Notes: generated by a model from the letters alone, not told the origin. A stretch of DNA of 64,000 nucleotides from Paramecium tetraurelia (GCF_000165425.1 NW_001799522.1:186001-250000), one strand, 5' to 3'. Shown: positions 23,011 to 36,542, counted from the first letter of the stretch. Program-made: numbers and translations.

Positions 23011-25509
23011 ATGAGTTCTTTCTTCAGGTTTAAATACAAGAACTCTATAAGTACGAAGAATCTTTAAATAGTTTTACTCTATAATTTTAATCAGAGGAAT
23101 TAGAACAATCTTATTAAAATAGGTAAATGGCCAAGGTTATAGTGTAATTCAGGATATCAACATTATTATAGATATTGATAAACATAGGATTTATGATAAA
23201 CTCAGCAGTTGTATATAATTCACCAGATATAGTGAAATTTAGATCAATTTTTATTGGATGGATGCTCATATGTTTATTTTTATAGAAAATTTCTAAGAAA
23301 TATTGGAATGTCACCACTAATATACTGGTTTTCATTAATGGTGTTATAAGTGTCTTGTTGTTTGCCTTCTTTACTAAATTTGTGAACACAGCCCAAACTA
23401 ACATAAATGATGTTATGAGTCTTTCTTTAATATCAGGTTTGCAATAGGGGTTATTCGCTATGAGCTTTTTTTTAATTTAGTCCAACTACATAATGCAGAG
23501 TTTGTCTATGCTAAGCTTCTTTCTTATATTGATGGGAATTTTTACTCAATTTTAGAATTATAGATTATGGACGTAATATCTGCTTCTTATTTTTACATGT
23601 TATTTATTGAGATAGAATGAAAAGACAAATAGATTGAATTATTTATTAATTCACAAGTCTCATTAGAATTTAGAAGCATGTAAGAAACTTTATGATGAAA
23701 CAGTTCCAACATCTATAATAATTTTGGAAGAGAATATTTAATAAGAAGGGGCTAATAAAAATGAATTAAATTCAGTAGTTACACAAAAAGAAAAATTATA
23801 TACTTTGGATAATAGACTTATGAATGTGGCATATTTTAATAAAAGTGCGTCTATTCATTTTGAAACGGTCGAAGAAGATATTTTAACAGGAAGATTGGCT
23901 GAAATAGAAATATTAAATTCAGAGAATTCAGTTTTAAATTCTGAAAATAACAAGCTTTTAGATAAGATTTAAGGATTACATTCCACATTGCAGACTGAAA
24001 TGCGTTTTAATACAATAAACTCTTTCGATTATTAAATTATGTCAATTAATAGAAAAATGCAATGCCAGAGAGTATAAATATATTAAATTTAGGTTGTTAA
24101 ATAATCATAAGTGCAATATTATGATGCATAAGCTTAAGGTTGCTTATGGGATGGCAAATAATGTATAATGTTAATATTGAATGATACTACTGATAGAGTC
24201 TTAAGAATAAAGCATCTCCAAGATTTAGACAATTATAAAGATAAATTATTAGCTGCTGTTTCTCATGATCTGAAAACTCCATTAAATGGTCAAAGTATTC
24301 TTGCTAATTTGATTAAAAAAAAGTTGGAAAATAAACAGTCTATGGCTAGAATTGAAATTTAGGGTATTATTAAAATGAAATAATATTTTAGATATTGTTG
24401 TTCACATTGATGACATGATTTCAAATTAGTAGATACTATTAGTGATGATAAATGATTTAATTGATTATTCATAATTAAAAAAATAAGGATTAAGATTAAA
24501 TTACACCTAATTTGATCTTTCTGCATGTGTGCAACAAATTAAGAATATGTTCAAAATGTAAATGGAATTTAAAAAACTATAATTCATTATTTTAGGGTTA
24601 AATGAATAGATCATTATGTATTCAGATTAAATTCGACTTTAATAGATTTTATTTAATCTCATATCTAATGCCATTAAATTTACTTACTAAGGATAAATTA
24701 CACTGGCAATTAATAAGGTAAGTTCTGGTAATCAACAATTAATTCATTTCTCTGTATAAGATACTGGAATTGGAATACCTTCACAAATCTAGAGTAAATT
24801 ATTCAAAGCATACTCAACCTTTAATTTAGGAAATTAAAACTCATAAGGAGTAGGATTAGGACTAGTTATCTCCAGAAATCTAGTTGGCTTATTAGGTCCA
24901 GATGAGTTTATAGAAATGAGTTCAGTGGAAAATAAAGGATCTAATTTCAGTTTCTCGATATATCTGAATGCTTAGCATAAAGAATGCGATATAATTAATA
25001 GTTTATAGGCAGAAAATGGAACTCCTGATAACGATCCATCTCCAATTCATCGAATGCCTAATCCAGTTATCAGAAGATAAGATAGAAAATATTAGACAGT
25101 TGCTGAAATGTCCACAAGTTTATATTAAAAATTAAAAATACTAATTGTAGACGATACAAGTTTTAACATTTATGTCTTAAAATAGCTGTTAACATAAATT
25201 ATTATTAGATGTGAGATTTATGAAGCTCATAATGGTAAGGAAGCATTAGAAAAAGTCAAATCCGTCAGATTTGATATTATATTTATGGATATCAATATGC
25301 CAATTTTGGATGGCATCTAGGCTACCAAATAGATAAGATTGTTTGAAAGAAAACATGATTTTTAAAAGTCAATAATCTGTATGCTTTCTGCTTTCTAAGG
25401 AGAAGATGATCTTTAAGAGTCATTGGCGATAGGAGCAGATTTGTTTTTATCAAAACCCCTAGAAGTTCCAGCTTTAAAAACGATACTGAAATCGCTTAAG
25501 TATATTTGA
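23011..25509 (+). CDS. Membrane-bound hybrid histidine kinase / response regulator
   Basis: ATG 23011 to TGA 25507-25509 with two introns (20 nt near 23122-23141 and 28 nt near 24363-24391). Residues ~45-200 contain about six hydrophobic segments. After a linker, the HisKA box AAVSHDLKTPLNG carries the phospho-accepting His. The ATPase domain has the N box NLISNAIKFT, the G1 box DTGIGIP and the G2 box GVGLGL, so it should be active. The C-terminal receiver domain has the acidic pair in ILIVDD, the phospho-Asp in FMDINMP and the Lys in FLSKPL. This is a complete hybrid sensor kinase that autophosphorylates and relays to its own receiver; a separate HPt protein would be needed downstream. The input is unknown: there is no obvious extracellular domain, and the linker (GCLWDGKQC) may be a degenerate sensor. 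Confidence 0.9.
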
Positions 25510-25603
25510 TATTGATTCTACGATATTGTTATTAATACTTCCATAAGTGGAATTTATATTATTAATCAATTATTATCATAGATAAATTAAAATATATATT
25601 AAT

Positions 25604-26843
25604 ATGCTGAAGAAACTCAAACCTATCCTCTTATCTGTTACTACCATAGGTGTAGGCTATTTTTGTGTTCAACGAGAACTCAATATTAATTTGGGAATCT
25701 TTGACGCCTTTTATTATCAACTCTATAAATACTCTCCTCATTACGCTGTTCAATTTATAAAGCTGATGTCTTATTAAAATTTATTGTGGAAGCAAGATCT
25801 CTACACTCAAGAATAGAATCTTAATGACTAAATAAAATTAAAGAATTAACTTGGATTAGCTAGTGGATTTGATAATGATGGCTCCTTTGTTGAAACCTTA
25901 TAAAATTTAGGATTTGGCTTTATTGAAATTGGTTCAATAACAGCTTAAAGAAATATAAGGTTTAGTGAAGATTTGAATACTTATTCAGTTAAAGTAAATT
26001 AAACCAAATATCACACAGAACGATAGCATAGAATATTTGAGCGAAATTCCTTAAATGGGAATATTACAGAGCAAAGCCATTTTGACATCACTACGAAGAA
26101 ATTATGCAATAAAGATTCCTGTGGGGGTTAGCATAATGCCATCAGAGGAAATTTATAAGTACACCCCATATTTAATTGAAAATGACATTTCTAATGTTAC
26201 AAGGTATAACATAATCAAACAATTAGAGAATTATGCACTGTAGCTGATTTCCTTGTTCTTAATCTTGTAAGTAGTTAAAGAACTAGTAAATTATATAATG
26301 ACATCGTTACCAATAATACAGATGTTATTAAGAAAATGATTCAATCTATATAAATTACTTAAATTGAAGAGATTGGTCTATAAGCTGCTTTGGAACATGA
26401 AACTAAGAATGAACTTAAAGGAGACAATTAAGTTAGGGAATATTTAAGCACTACTTAACTCGGATTGAAATAGTAATATCTATTTAATATAATTAGAAAC
26501 TTAGTTGCTCCTTTGTATATTAAAGTATCATCAAATATATAAAAAACCATCCTTGATTTTCTATTGGAAGAAGCAAAAGGAAATAAAATTTAAGGAATTA
26601 TTCTTTAAAAGGATATCAATTAAAACGATTTAGAATATAATAAAACACTTAAATAAGTGAGATAATAGCTTCCAAAGTCATGCACTTTGATTAGCGTTGG
26701 AGGAATCAAAACTAAAGTACAATTTTAGGAAAGATTAAATAACGGAGCTGATGCTTGTTAAATATTTTCATCTTTTGTTGCTAAAGTAATTTAGATATTC
26801 GATATTATAGGGACCTCACGTCATCAAAGATATTTTGCTGTGA
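25604..26843 (+). CDS. Dihydroorotate dehydrogenase-like (class 2) protein, divergent active site
   Basis: ATG 25604 to TGA 26841-26843 with three introns (25 nt near 26002-26026, 23 nt near 26202-26224, 25 nt near 26790-26814). A hydrophobic N-terminal segment is followed by a helical region and the class 2 DHODH barrel: LGLASGFDNDGSF, GFGFIEIGSITA, IPVGVSI, ADFLVLNLVSS, LYIKVSS, ISVGGIKTKVQF and GPHVIKDILL. Class 2 enzymes oxidise dihydroorotate to orotate at the inner mitochondrial membrane with FMN and quinone. Several conserved residues differ: the Lys of GFDK is Asn, the SSPNTPGLR catalytic loop is SSQRTSKL, and the NRxGF motif is absent. The fold is clear but enzymatic activity is doubtful. 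The ORF is intact, so this may be a paralogue with a changed role. Confidence 0.8.
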
Positions 26844-26880
26844 ATATTATAACAATAAAAATTTAATCAAAATAATTAAT

Positions 26881-29800
26881 TCAAAACCATCCCTTAATTC
26901 CTTTACTTTTATTTTTCTTATCTTTTTTCTCACCTGACTTAAAAAACAATTCTTAGCATATATTTTATTTATCTGCCATTTCTATCATACTCAAAATAAC
27001 ACCTAAAATCGATTCAGCAATTTCAGGATTTCTATATTATTGATATTTTTAAATTTTACTTATTTAAAATAGCAGTGAAGAATTATTGACATAATCCTTT
27101 TAATTATTCATATTAATTTTTTAATGTGATTAAATCTTAAGATGAATCGCTATTTTATTATAAAACTTGTGGGTGCTCTACCAATTATTCCATTTTATCG
27201 GATTGCTGTTTTTCTTAAGCATTAATAACCATAATCTAATTTTGTAACTATATTTATAATTCCTTTTTTTAACTTAACATATAAGGAATTTATTACCTTT
27301 CTAATTCTTTAATTGTAGATTGTAATTGGAAAATCAAAACTTCAAGTTTCTATTTCTCCTCTTCATATGCTCTATTAATTAGATAAGATTTTATACTTGT
27401 TTTTTTGTTCCAAATTGCTATATTTTTTCAATAGATCAGAATTTTCATTATCTAAATATTTTATATAATCTTATTAATCCTTCTCATAATCATTCTTTGC
27501 CTTTTATCCTAATTTAATTTCTTCGGCTAAATCATCCCCTTCTTGGTTTTCTTCATCTTAATTATCATCAAATGTAAATTATTTCTTTTATTTATTTTGA
27601 GGGAATATTTAATCTCTCTCATATAATTAGTTTTATAATTCTTAGATATGTTTTTCTCCTTCAAGTAATATCTTTGAAAATTTGTTTGGGTCAGATTCTA
27701 TATTTTAAATTGGACTAGGAGTGCCCCCTCTATTAATAAAATCTTAAAGTAATCTTTAATATAAATTTTATGTTCTTACTTATTTTATTCTTTTAACTAG
27801 ACGATTTCTTCATTCAATTAACCCAATTTTGTATTTAATTCTTATTCCTTCAAATGAAATACATTTTATTATAATAAAATCTTTTATTATAACAGAGAAT
27901 CATTGTCAGATAAGTTCTATTCATCTTCTCCAAGATCTGAAAATTAATCAAATTGACATTAGTTTTAGCTTCTCCTTGATCTATTACTCAAAATTGACCT
28001 ATTCATTTATATTTCCTTATATTAATTTTCATAATTCTCTATTTTTTCCTTATGCTCATGCAATTCAGCTTGTAAAATTTAAATAGTCTACTCATGGTCT
28101 TTCAACCTCAAATAATTTATTTTTAATTCTTCTTATAAATCTGTAACATTTTTTTTCAAAATTTCATTTTCTTCCTTTAATTTTTAGACTTCATGTAATT
28201 CAGGATTAACTTCTTTCTATTGTCTTTGATTTTATTCAATTATTTATTATAATTCTAACTCTTCGTCTTCTGAATGCTAACTAATTAAATCAATATCTTT
28301 AAAATTGTCTAATTGAAGGCAATTTTAACTTCTCTTTGATCTATTACTTAATATGGATTTATTCATCTACTTTTCTAATATATTTTCATAATTGTCTAGT
28401 TTATCTTTAAGACCTTTAATTTCCATTTGTAAATTCGAGATAGTTTATTCATAATCACCATTCCTTTAATTATTAATTATTTCCTATTCTTAATCCGCAA
28501 GCTTTCTTCTCATTATATCATTTTCTTCTCTCAATTTTGACACAATAGTTTTATCCTAATTTTATTCTTCTTAATCTGTTTCATTATTCTATTTTTTCAG
28601 TTATTATGTCAATTCTAAAATTTGTTTCTCTTCATCTTCAGAATTCTTGCTTGTTTCTTCGATATCATTAAATTAATCTAATTAGATCGCATTCATACTT
28701 CTTTTGGATCTATTACTGATGAAAGATTTATTTAATTTAAACCCTCTCAACTCATTGATATTTTGCTTCAATTATTCAATATGTTTATCCTTCTCTTCAA
28801 TAACTTATTTTAATTGAGCTATCTCTTCTCCTTAGATATCATTACTTTATGGCAATTATTCTAATTTCGAGATTTTAATTAATTATTAAAATTCTTATTA
28901 AGTAAATTCCTCTTCTTTATTAATATCTTCAATCTACTTTTATAAATTTTCTATCTCAAGTTTTTATTTTGATATAAGTTGTTGATCAGAATTAAATCTA
29001 TCCTCATACTGGTTTATAGATTATCCTTAATCAATTAATTTATTTTCTTTGCATTAAATTTTATTATCCTTTTCTTCAATACTTGCTTCAAGATTTGAAA
29101 TTTTCAAATTCAACCTTTCTTCTTATTTTTTTATTTCATCTTCAAGTTTTAAGACTACGATACCTAATTCTTCATTAGTTGATTAGATTAGTTTTAACTC
29201 CTCTTCTTTATTCTAAATACTTATTAAATGATTTTAATATTCTTTCTCTTTATTCAGCAATAATTATTCCAATTTATTTTACAACTATTCAAATTCATCC
29301 TCTTTACTATTTAGTTTACTGAGAGCATAATCTTTTATTTTAGATAATTGAGTAATTTAATCTTCATATTCTACTGTTTTTTAACTTATTTCTAACTCGT
29401 AATTTGTTAATTTCTGTTTAAATTCATTAATTTCTTGATCTTTTATAAGAATAATTTCATTGTATGTATTAAGTCTGTCTTATTACTGTTAGATTTATTG
29501 AACAAATTCAGAATTCTATTCTTGAAGAATTCTTTTATCATTTGATAATGTTTATTTTTCGATTGAGTATTATTTACCTAAGTTTTCATTCAAACCTTTA
29601 AGAGAATCAATTACTATATCTTTTTCATTTTAAGAACTTTTTAGCTCAATAAGTTATTGCTAAATTTATATCATTTGAATGTTTAAATCTTCCTTTATGC
29701 TTCTCTCGATATTAAGATGATCTAAGAGAGTCTAATTCTCTCACTTTATCTCCTCCTCTAATATAAACTACCCCCTTATTAATCTCAAATAGCCATTATA

Positions 29801-30004
29801 TCTCTCTTAATATTAATTTGACTCATATGTAATCTCAATTAACTCATTTAAGACATTATTCATAAAATTATTCATTTATTCAAAAATCTAAGCTTCTATC
29901 TTTTTAAAATATTCATTTTATTTTGAAATTAATTCGCCCATTTTGATCTCATATATTTGTTATTATTCATGAATCCCTTTATCTAAGTTTGACAATATAC
30001 TCAT
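26881..30004 (-). CDS. Long coiled-coil protein, golgin-like (possibly C-terminal half of the adjacent gene)
   Basis: Coding runs leftward from ATG 30004 (MSILSNLDKGIHEQ) to TGA 26881-26883. It is almost entirely coiled coil. Three copies of a ~120-residue unit carry the motif NKSxLSNRSKRS followed by QLDxFxDI (see repeat entry). The C-terminal ~45 residues leave the coiled coil and read FTAILNKNPEIAESILGV, which resembles the small Golgi-targeting GRIP or GRIP-related domain of golgins; this is a weak match. Introns of 24-28 nt occur near the C-terminus. Oddities: a TGA lies in frame near 29740 within otherwise open coiled coil, and the start overlaps the end of the upstream frame by 38 bp. 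Both suggest that this and the next entry could be one damaged or mis-sequenced gene. Confidence 0.55.
27969..28740 (-). repeat. Three ~360-bp coding repeats inside the coiled-coil gene
   Basis: Similar segments begin at about 27969, 28329 and 28695 on the plus coordinate. On the minus strand each codes a Ser/Arg-rich motif of the form SNRSKRS preceded by NKS or NRS and followed by a QLD-F-DI stretch and an acidic patch (HSEDEE or NSEDEE). The spacing is close to 360 bp (120 residues) both times, which points to internal tandem duplication. Confidence 0.75.
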
Positions 30005-33000
30005 CCTTTTTCATTAATTCTGAATTTAAAGTTTCATTTAAGTTCTTTATTATTTCGTTGTCCTATAATTATTTTTACTAATCAGAATTCCATTTTAACA
30101 AATAATCTTAATTCTTCTCTTCTAACTATTTAATTTATCTTTTATATTCTTGGTTTTCCAATTACAAGGCTGATATTTCTAATTAAATTTATTAATTTAC
30201 AGACACTTATGTATCAAAACTTGCTGCATTGTTAATTTTATCTCTATCCAATTCTATATTTAAACTCTTCAATGCTGATATCTCTTCCTATTATTACAAG
30301 CATTTTGTATTTATTTCATATTCTTGTCCTTAGGCTTTTAATAATTTTTCATTTAAATCAATGTTAGTATTTCGTGATTAAATATTTTCACTCTCTAACG
30401 ATTTTATTAATTCTTATTACTATATTATTTTCACTCTCTATTTTGATAACTTATATTAAAAGTTGTATTTCTAATTATTAGAATTACATTGATAATTAAT
30501 CTAATTACAAGGTATTGGCTATTTCTTAAATTTATTAGGAGTAATTGTTGTATATTGTTTTGAGAAGTACTTTACTCTACTCCTGGATTATATTCTAATA
30601 TTCTAGTTCTTTATCAACCTAATTATTATCTATATTTTATTATTCTAAAACTCCAAATTATGAAGATGTATTATTTAACCTAGATTATAATTCTTCATTT
30701 TCTTATTTTAGTTGTTCTATAAGCTCAGTACTTTTGATGATATGGTTATTCTGTAATTAATCAATTTCTTGCTTAAATTGATTATTTAATTGTTCTAATT
30801 GATATTCTTTTTCTTCTAATTGTATTACAAAAGTATTAATTTCCTGCTTATAATTTCTTTCCATATCAAGGAATTAATTCTATTTATTCTTCAATTATTA
30901 AGATTGATCATTGATAGTTTATTCTAATTATCTGAGTTATTACTATTACTAAAGGAATTAATCGTTTAATTCATTATAATATTTGTGAAGTTAATCGAGT
31001 TGACTTTATTTGTCAGAATTTTCTACAGATTATGATTAAATTGAGCGTTCTTAATTCTCTTTTTAAGTCAACAATTAAGAATTTTAATTTTATAAAGTAT
31101 TCAATGAAATTTCATTTTCTTTTTGATGAGTTTACAGCAATTGCTATAAATCTTAATATTATTGTTTTAAGACATTTTCACGAATTGATAAATCAAATAT
31201 TTTTTACTCATTATCATTTTTGCTTTAATATTTATTAATTCATATTTTATAATATCTTGATTAAGTTAATTGAATTTAATGTAATAATAGTAAAAATTAT
31301 TTTTTTATATTTACTTTGCTTTTTTTATTATTTTTTACAATTTTCTTATTTTTTTCTCTTTATTTTATAAATTTCTTTATTCTTTTTCTTATTTTATTTT
31401 TTCATTTTATGTATATTTTTTNNNNNNNNNNNNNNNNNNNNNNNNNNNNNNNNNNNNNNNNNNNNNNNCTCTATTTTCATATTGTTATTAAATTGTTATT
31501 CTTTACTCTAAAGATTCTTGATTTAGTTCTTTTAATTTTGAAATTTCATTCTCATAAATAGAATTTTAACTAATTGAATCTCTCAATTTAAATTATAAAT
31601 TTTCTCTCTCCATTTTTAAGCCATCTATCTGTTATGATTAAACTTAAAAGTCTTATGTATTGTCTTAAATTTATTAATTTAATTAGATCAATTCATTTTC
31701 TAGTTCAATAACTCTTTATTATTCCTTTTCAATCTTTTCCTTTTATAGTGTAATACAGTTATCTTAATCTAATTCAATTTTTTTTTAAGATTCTTACATC
31801 ACTTCAAGATCTTCTATCTTTTAATATTATTCCTAATTTTCTAAGATTAACTGATTAATTTCTTATTCTTGATGTTTAACTTTTTGTCTTAAATTGTCTA
31901 TTGTTTTAAGTAGTTCTTCATTCTAATTTACGTATTCAGCATTAGCTGTAAAATTGCCATTTTGTAATTCTAATGCTCTATCAATGATTGATTCACCTTT
32001 GATCTCAATTACCTGTTAATCAAGCAGGTCGTTAAGGTCTAATAAATTTTCATTTGATTGTTCTAAATTATTTTTATCGCAAATTTATTCCACCTGTTTG
32101 CTTTATCCAATTATAATTTAGTTATTATTGAAATTTTAATAATGTTTTAAAGCAATAATCTCGCTTTATTGTTCCTTGATTATGCCATTTAGTTTTTAAA
32201 TTTCAATTTTTAAAAGGCCAATTTCTTAATTTACATCAGTTTATGTTAAAATTAGATATTCATCATCATTTTTATCTAATTATTCATCGTTCGATTTTTC
32301 TTCAAATTGATCTTACTCTTTTTAATTTATTGATTAGAGATTAACTAATTAATTAATTTAATCCTAGATTATTTTATTATCTTGTTAATCATGTTCTATT
32401 TTCGACAGAATTTATTCATATTCTGCAAATTTCTCCTTTAAATTTTAATAATCTTAAGCTAAATTCTTATATCTCCATTATAACTCATCTTTTTCTCCTT
32501 ATAAATTATCTAAAGTATCTTATACCTTTTAGCTTTATTATTGTTGATCATTTATTTATTTTTGTAGAATTTCATTCCTTTAGCTAGCTTGATTGATCTC
32601 CTATTCTCTGAAATGAGCTTTTATTGATTTAATTATTAATTTCCATTTTATAAGTTCTCTATTTAGTTTTTACACTCCTTTATTAAATCTAATTATTATT
32701 AAATTTAAGTTTATTGGTCCAGGTATTTATTATTTACATCTTCGAAATCTTAAATCAAAGACTTATTTAAATTAAAATATTCATTTATTTCTAATCTACA
32801 CTTATGTAAATCTTATGTAAGTTTTATTCGATTGAATACCAAATCATGTAAAGGATTATCATGCGTCATCGTATTTGATCATTTGCTCTCTTTAATTTAC
32901 ACTCTAATTATAAAATTTCTTACCTCTATTATATTAATTCTTACTTTGTTGAATCAACTAATTCATTTTTTTATGTTAACATTTCTTCTTTATTTTCAAT

Positions 33001-35482
33001 TTGAGTTTGCAATTGATTGATTTATTCATTTGAAACAATTAATAATTATTTCAGTTCTTTTATAACATCTTAAAGTTATTAAGTCTATTTTTTTTATTCG
33101 GTTAAGGAGTATTCATTTTATGAAAGACTATTCTACTATTCTAAGAACAAATCATTAATTTTTTAGTATTACTCTTGTAATAAGTTAAACTCATGATTGA
33201 TTTAATTAAAAGTATCTTCTTTTTCTTTTAGTTTAGTGAGTAATTGCTGTTGATTTTAAATTTCTTTATTTAGAGTTTCAATTTTTTAAGTGAATTATTA
33301 ATTTTAATTCTTTTAATAATTTAATTAATTATTCAATTCATTAATTTTGTCATAATTATTCTCCAAGTTTTCATTTAATTATTAGATATCATTTTTTTGT
33401 TGTCCTATATATATATTTAAGTTATCAATTAATATTTTATATTTATTTAGTTCCTATTTTAGGTTCTCAATTTCCCTTTCAAATTAACAACTTAAATCAT
33501 TTAAAAATTCTTTTTCATTTTGAGCTTATTGTTATTATTACTCTTGTATTTATTTAAATTCTTATTCCTATTAGTTTAATTAGTTTTTTAATTCATTTAT
33601 TTCAGAATAATATGAGATTATTTATTTTTCAAGATAATCATTTGCTTTATTCAATTCATCTATGTTTGAAATGAGACCTTATTTTTCTTTATTTAAGATT
33701 AGATTCTAATCTTCACTTTGTTTTAAATGATTTTGCAATTATTTATTAAAGTTGGTTGCTTCTTCTATTTCAAGTTGATAAATTATACGTTAATTATTAA
33801 ATTAATCTATGGTATTTTTCTATTGATTTAATGAAGCTTATAAGTTTGTAATTTATTAATGTTATTTTTCTATTTGATCTTAATAGTATTAAATTTGCAT
33901 CTCTTATTCTTAAGATTGCAATTAGCGTTTTTTAATTTCACTTTCTAGTTCTTTAATTAAAATTTGATTTTCTTCAGATTATTACAATAAATAACCTACT
34001 TGAGAAGTTAGATTTGCATTTTATATTTATAATTATTCTTTGTCTTCCTTAAGTTTAATTAAATCTTCGTGAATTATTTTTATTTAATCTTTTAATGATT
34101 AATTTTCTTATTTAAATTATTCTTATTGTTTTAAAACATCTAATTATGCTAATTGAGATTAATAATCTTATTCTTGCTAATTAATTTGATTCAATAAAGT
34201 TTATTTGATTTCTAAGAAGTTGTCAAATTAATCTTATTTTTCTTAAGATATATAATTTATTTAATTTCTCAATTAATTTAATTATTATACATATTGGTTT
34301 GATTAGGTAGAATGGTCTTAAACCTATTCTTTTAAAGATTCTATTATTTTTTCTAAATCAAATATTTTTTCGTCTTTTAATGATGATTCTTCTCTTTCTT
34401 TGGTAAGTTGGATTTAATATTTCGAAATGTCATCCTTTAAATTTTATTTATCAATTTCAAGATTTTTAATTTTTTCTAAAAATTTAAGTCACTTAACTAA
34501 TTATTTTGTTTTTGAGTGTTGATATATTGTTCTTATACTTTGATTTCATATTCCAACTCATCATTTTATTTTCTTAATTTAGAATTATTATCATTATATT
34601 CTTGTATTTAATTTTACAAATAAGAAAACTCCTTATCTTGTTACTTTTACTTTTCTTGGAAATTTATGAGTTATAATTCAGCATCTTTTAATGAGTTGTT
34701 AAGATTTTTATTTTCTATTTTTAATAAAGCACATTAATCGTTTGATTTTTTTAGTTTTTGTTGTAAATCAAGGATTTTCGAATCAAATTCTTAATATGAA
34801 TCTTCAGACTCTACTTACCACTAATATCTCTAATTGTTTTGTTACACTATATAATAGAATTAAAATATACTTCTTTTTTTATCATTTATTGTAGCTTAGG
34901 CTATTCTGACTAATTCTGTTAATTAATTTCTACTAACATTGGATATTGGTTCCAATTATTTTTTTAATTTTGCAATTTCATTTGAATAAGAATCATCAGA
35001 TTGTAGACAATCTTCTTTTTTCTTATTTTAATCTGAATGTAATCCAAATGTTTCAAATTTGAATGGGTCAACTGATTTCTGATTAGATTACTTTTCATTG
35101 CTATATTCAAACTATTTTGGAGATTAAACCAATTGATTTGGTGATTGTATACTTGGAGAATAAGGATATTCTTTTAATTTATACCCACTGCTAAATGATT
35201 TGGTTCCATTATCGAGTATTTGCTTAATGCTTAGATAAATTGGTATAATACATCTATTAGAGGTCTTAGCGTTGAAGTTGGCTATTAGTAGAATCACTTC
35301 TAATAGGTTGATTGGATACTGCATTATACAGTCTATTATAAGAAAAATCTCTTATTCTTGCTTACAGATTCTCAAAGGTTTCTGCATGAGAGCGAGAGTC
35401 CTTTCTAAATGATAGTAATTTCATAAAATTACTTTTTAGGTCTATGCGATTGATTTCTGGTTGCTTCACGATTAGGATTCAT
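29967..35482 (-). CDS. Giant coiled-coil protein, N-terminal part with assembly gap
   Basis: Starts at ATG 35482 (MNPNREATRNQSHR) with introns of 28 nt and 22 nt in the first 250 bp, then continues as coiled coil to a TGA at 29967-29969. The first ~130 residues are Ser/Gln/Asn-rich and disordered. The rest is a nearly unbroken run of Gln, Lys, Glu, Leu and Asn heptads, for example ENEISLNTLQNQNSQL. A 47-base N gap at 31422-31468 lies inside the gene, and 200 bp to its left are so A/T-rich that I cannot follow the frame. Length, composition and lack of other domains point to a tethering or scaffold protein such as a golgin or basal-body protein. It may continue into the adjacent frame to 26881. 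Confidence 0.6.
31422..31468. other. Assembly gap (47 N)
   Basis: Forty-seven consecutive N. The left flank is about 100 bp of nearly pure T-rich sequence on the plus strand, a likely cause of the gap. The true length is unknown. Confidence 0.99.
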
Positions 35483-35549
35483 TTATAACTATAATTTTAA
35501 ATATATTATATATAAAAATATAATAAATTCCACTAATTTAATTAAGCCA

Positions 35550-36542
35550 TCATAGATTTCCACTGTATTACAATAGGATGTGTGTCATATTAATATATTA
35601 TATTTTCATTGCATATTTAATAGCTTTCTCATGACTACTTATTAATTAGAATAGTTACAACTCAATTGCCTATTTAGGTTCTTGCTATTCTAATTCAATT
35701 TTAATATTTTCTAATTCTTTTTTAGCTTATTCAATCTCTAATTTCTATTTCTCTAATGATTTTCCATTTATGTTTGTCAAAGCATTCTAAATGTATTCCA
35801 AAGACTTCTAATGTTGATAGTTTAGATGTGAATCAGAATCTTCAGGTATTCATGTTAAACTTTAGATTATTTATAAAATTCAAGAGATTTAAGTGCATAA
35901 TTAAGTCAAAATTCCTCTTCTACTGAAATCTGATTCCATATTAAATACAAGATTGATTGAAGAGGATGTACCAAATTCAAAGGGGGATCTAAAAGCAAAA
36001 TTATTTTTTATGATGTATTCGTAAAGTTCATTTATTAAACTATGCATAGATTAAAATCATACTTCTTGAAAGAGTCTTAAAAACAATACATTTGTATCAA
36101 TTATTATTTCCTTAATGTTGGGGATTTCAGGTTCACTACATTGACCAAGCAACTCTTAAAATTCAAGCATGGTTTCAAAGGCTTCTTCAAATTTACCTAA
36201 GTAGATTAAAAAAAATAAATGATCTGAAACCAATGACACTTTATATTCCACCGCAGCATCTTATAATAATTTTTTCAATTAACTAATAACTTGTAATCCA
36301 TAATCTTAACATCTAAAATTTTTACCTAAATCCACTTAAAATTATGTTTGTTTGAATGGTTTATCATGAATTTACATAGGCGGTTGATTTCCTAAAAGCT
36401 GTTTAATTTTTGAAACCTCTTAAATCAATTAATCAATATCAAGAATTGGGGATTACAAATCCTACCTGAACATTCTCTTTAGTAATTGAGCTAGAGCCGC
36501 AAACTTTTGTTTTTCAATCATCTAATTTATATTTGGTAACAT
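35550..36542 (-). CDS. Unknown helical protein; frame only partly resolved
   Basis: Coding begins no later than ATG 36542 (MLPNINQMIEKQKF) and ends at TGA 35550-35552. The frame is also open for about 60 codons upstream of that Met with coding-like content (QAQIWILARIIYVVLYYP), so the real start may be further right. The N-terminal ~180 residues are globular-helical (YKVSLVSDHLFFLIYLGKFEEAFETM), the C-terminus is coiled coil (KLEIEQAKKELENIKIELE). In the middle, 35790-36130, I cannot find a unique intron set: two alternative splicings are possible and each leaves a TGA or a frame change. No family is recognised. Confidence 0.45.

Noticed and set aside
31032-31561. Plus-strand frames around the N gap and other short plus-strand frames in 27.8-33 kb
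   Set aside because: They are antisense shadows of the minus-strand coiled-coil genes or low-complexity T-rich sequence translated as Leu/Phe.
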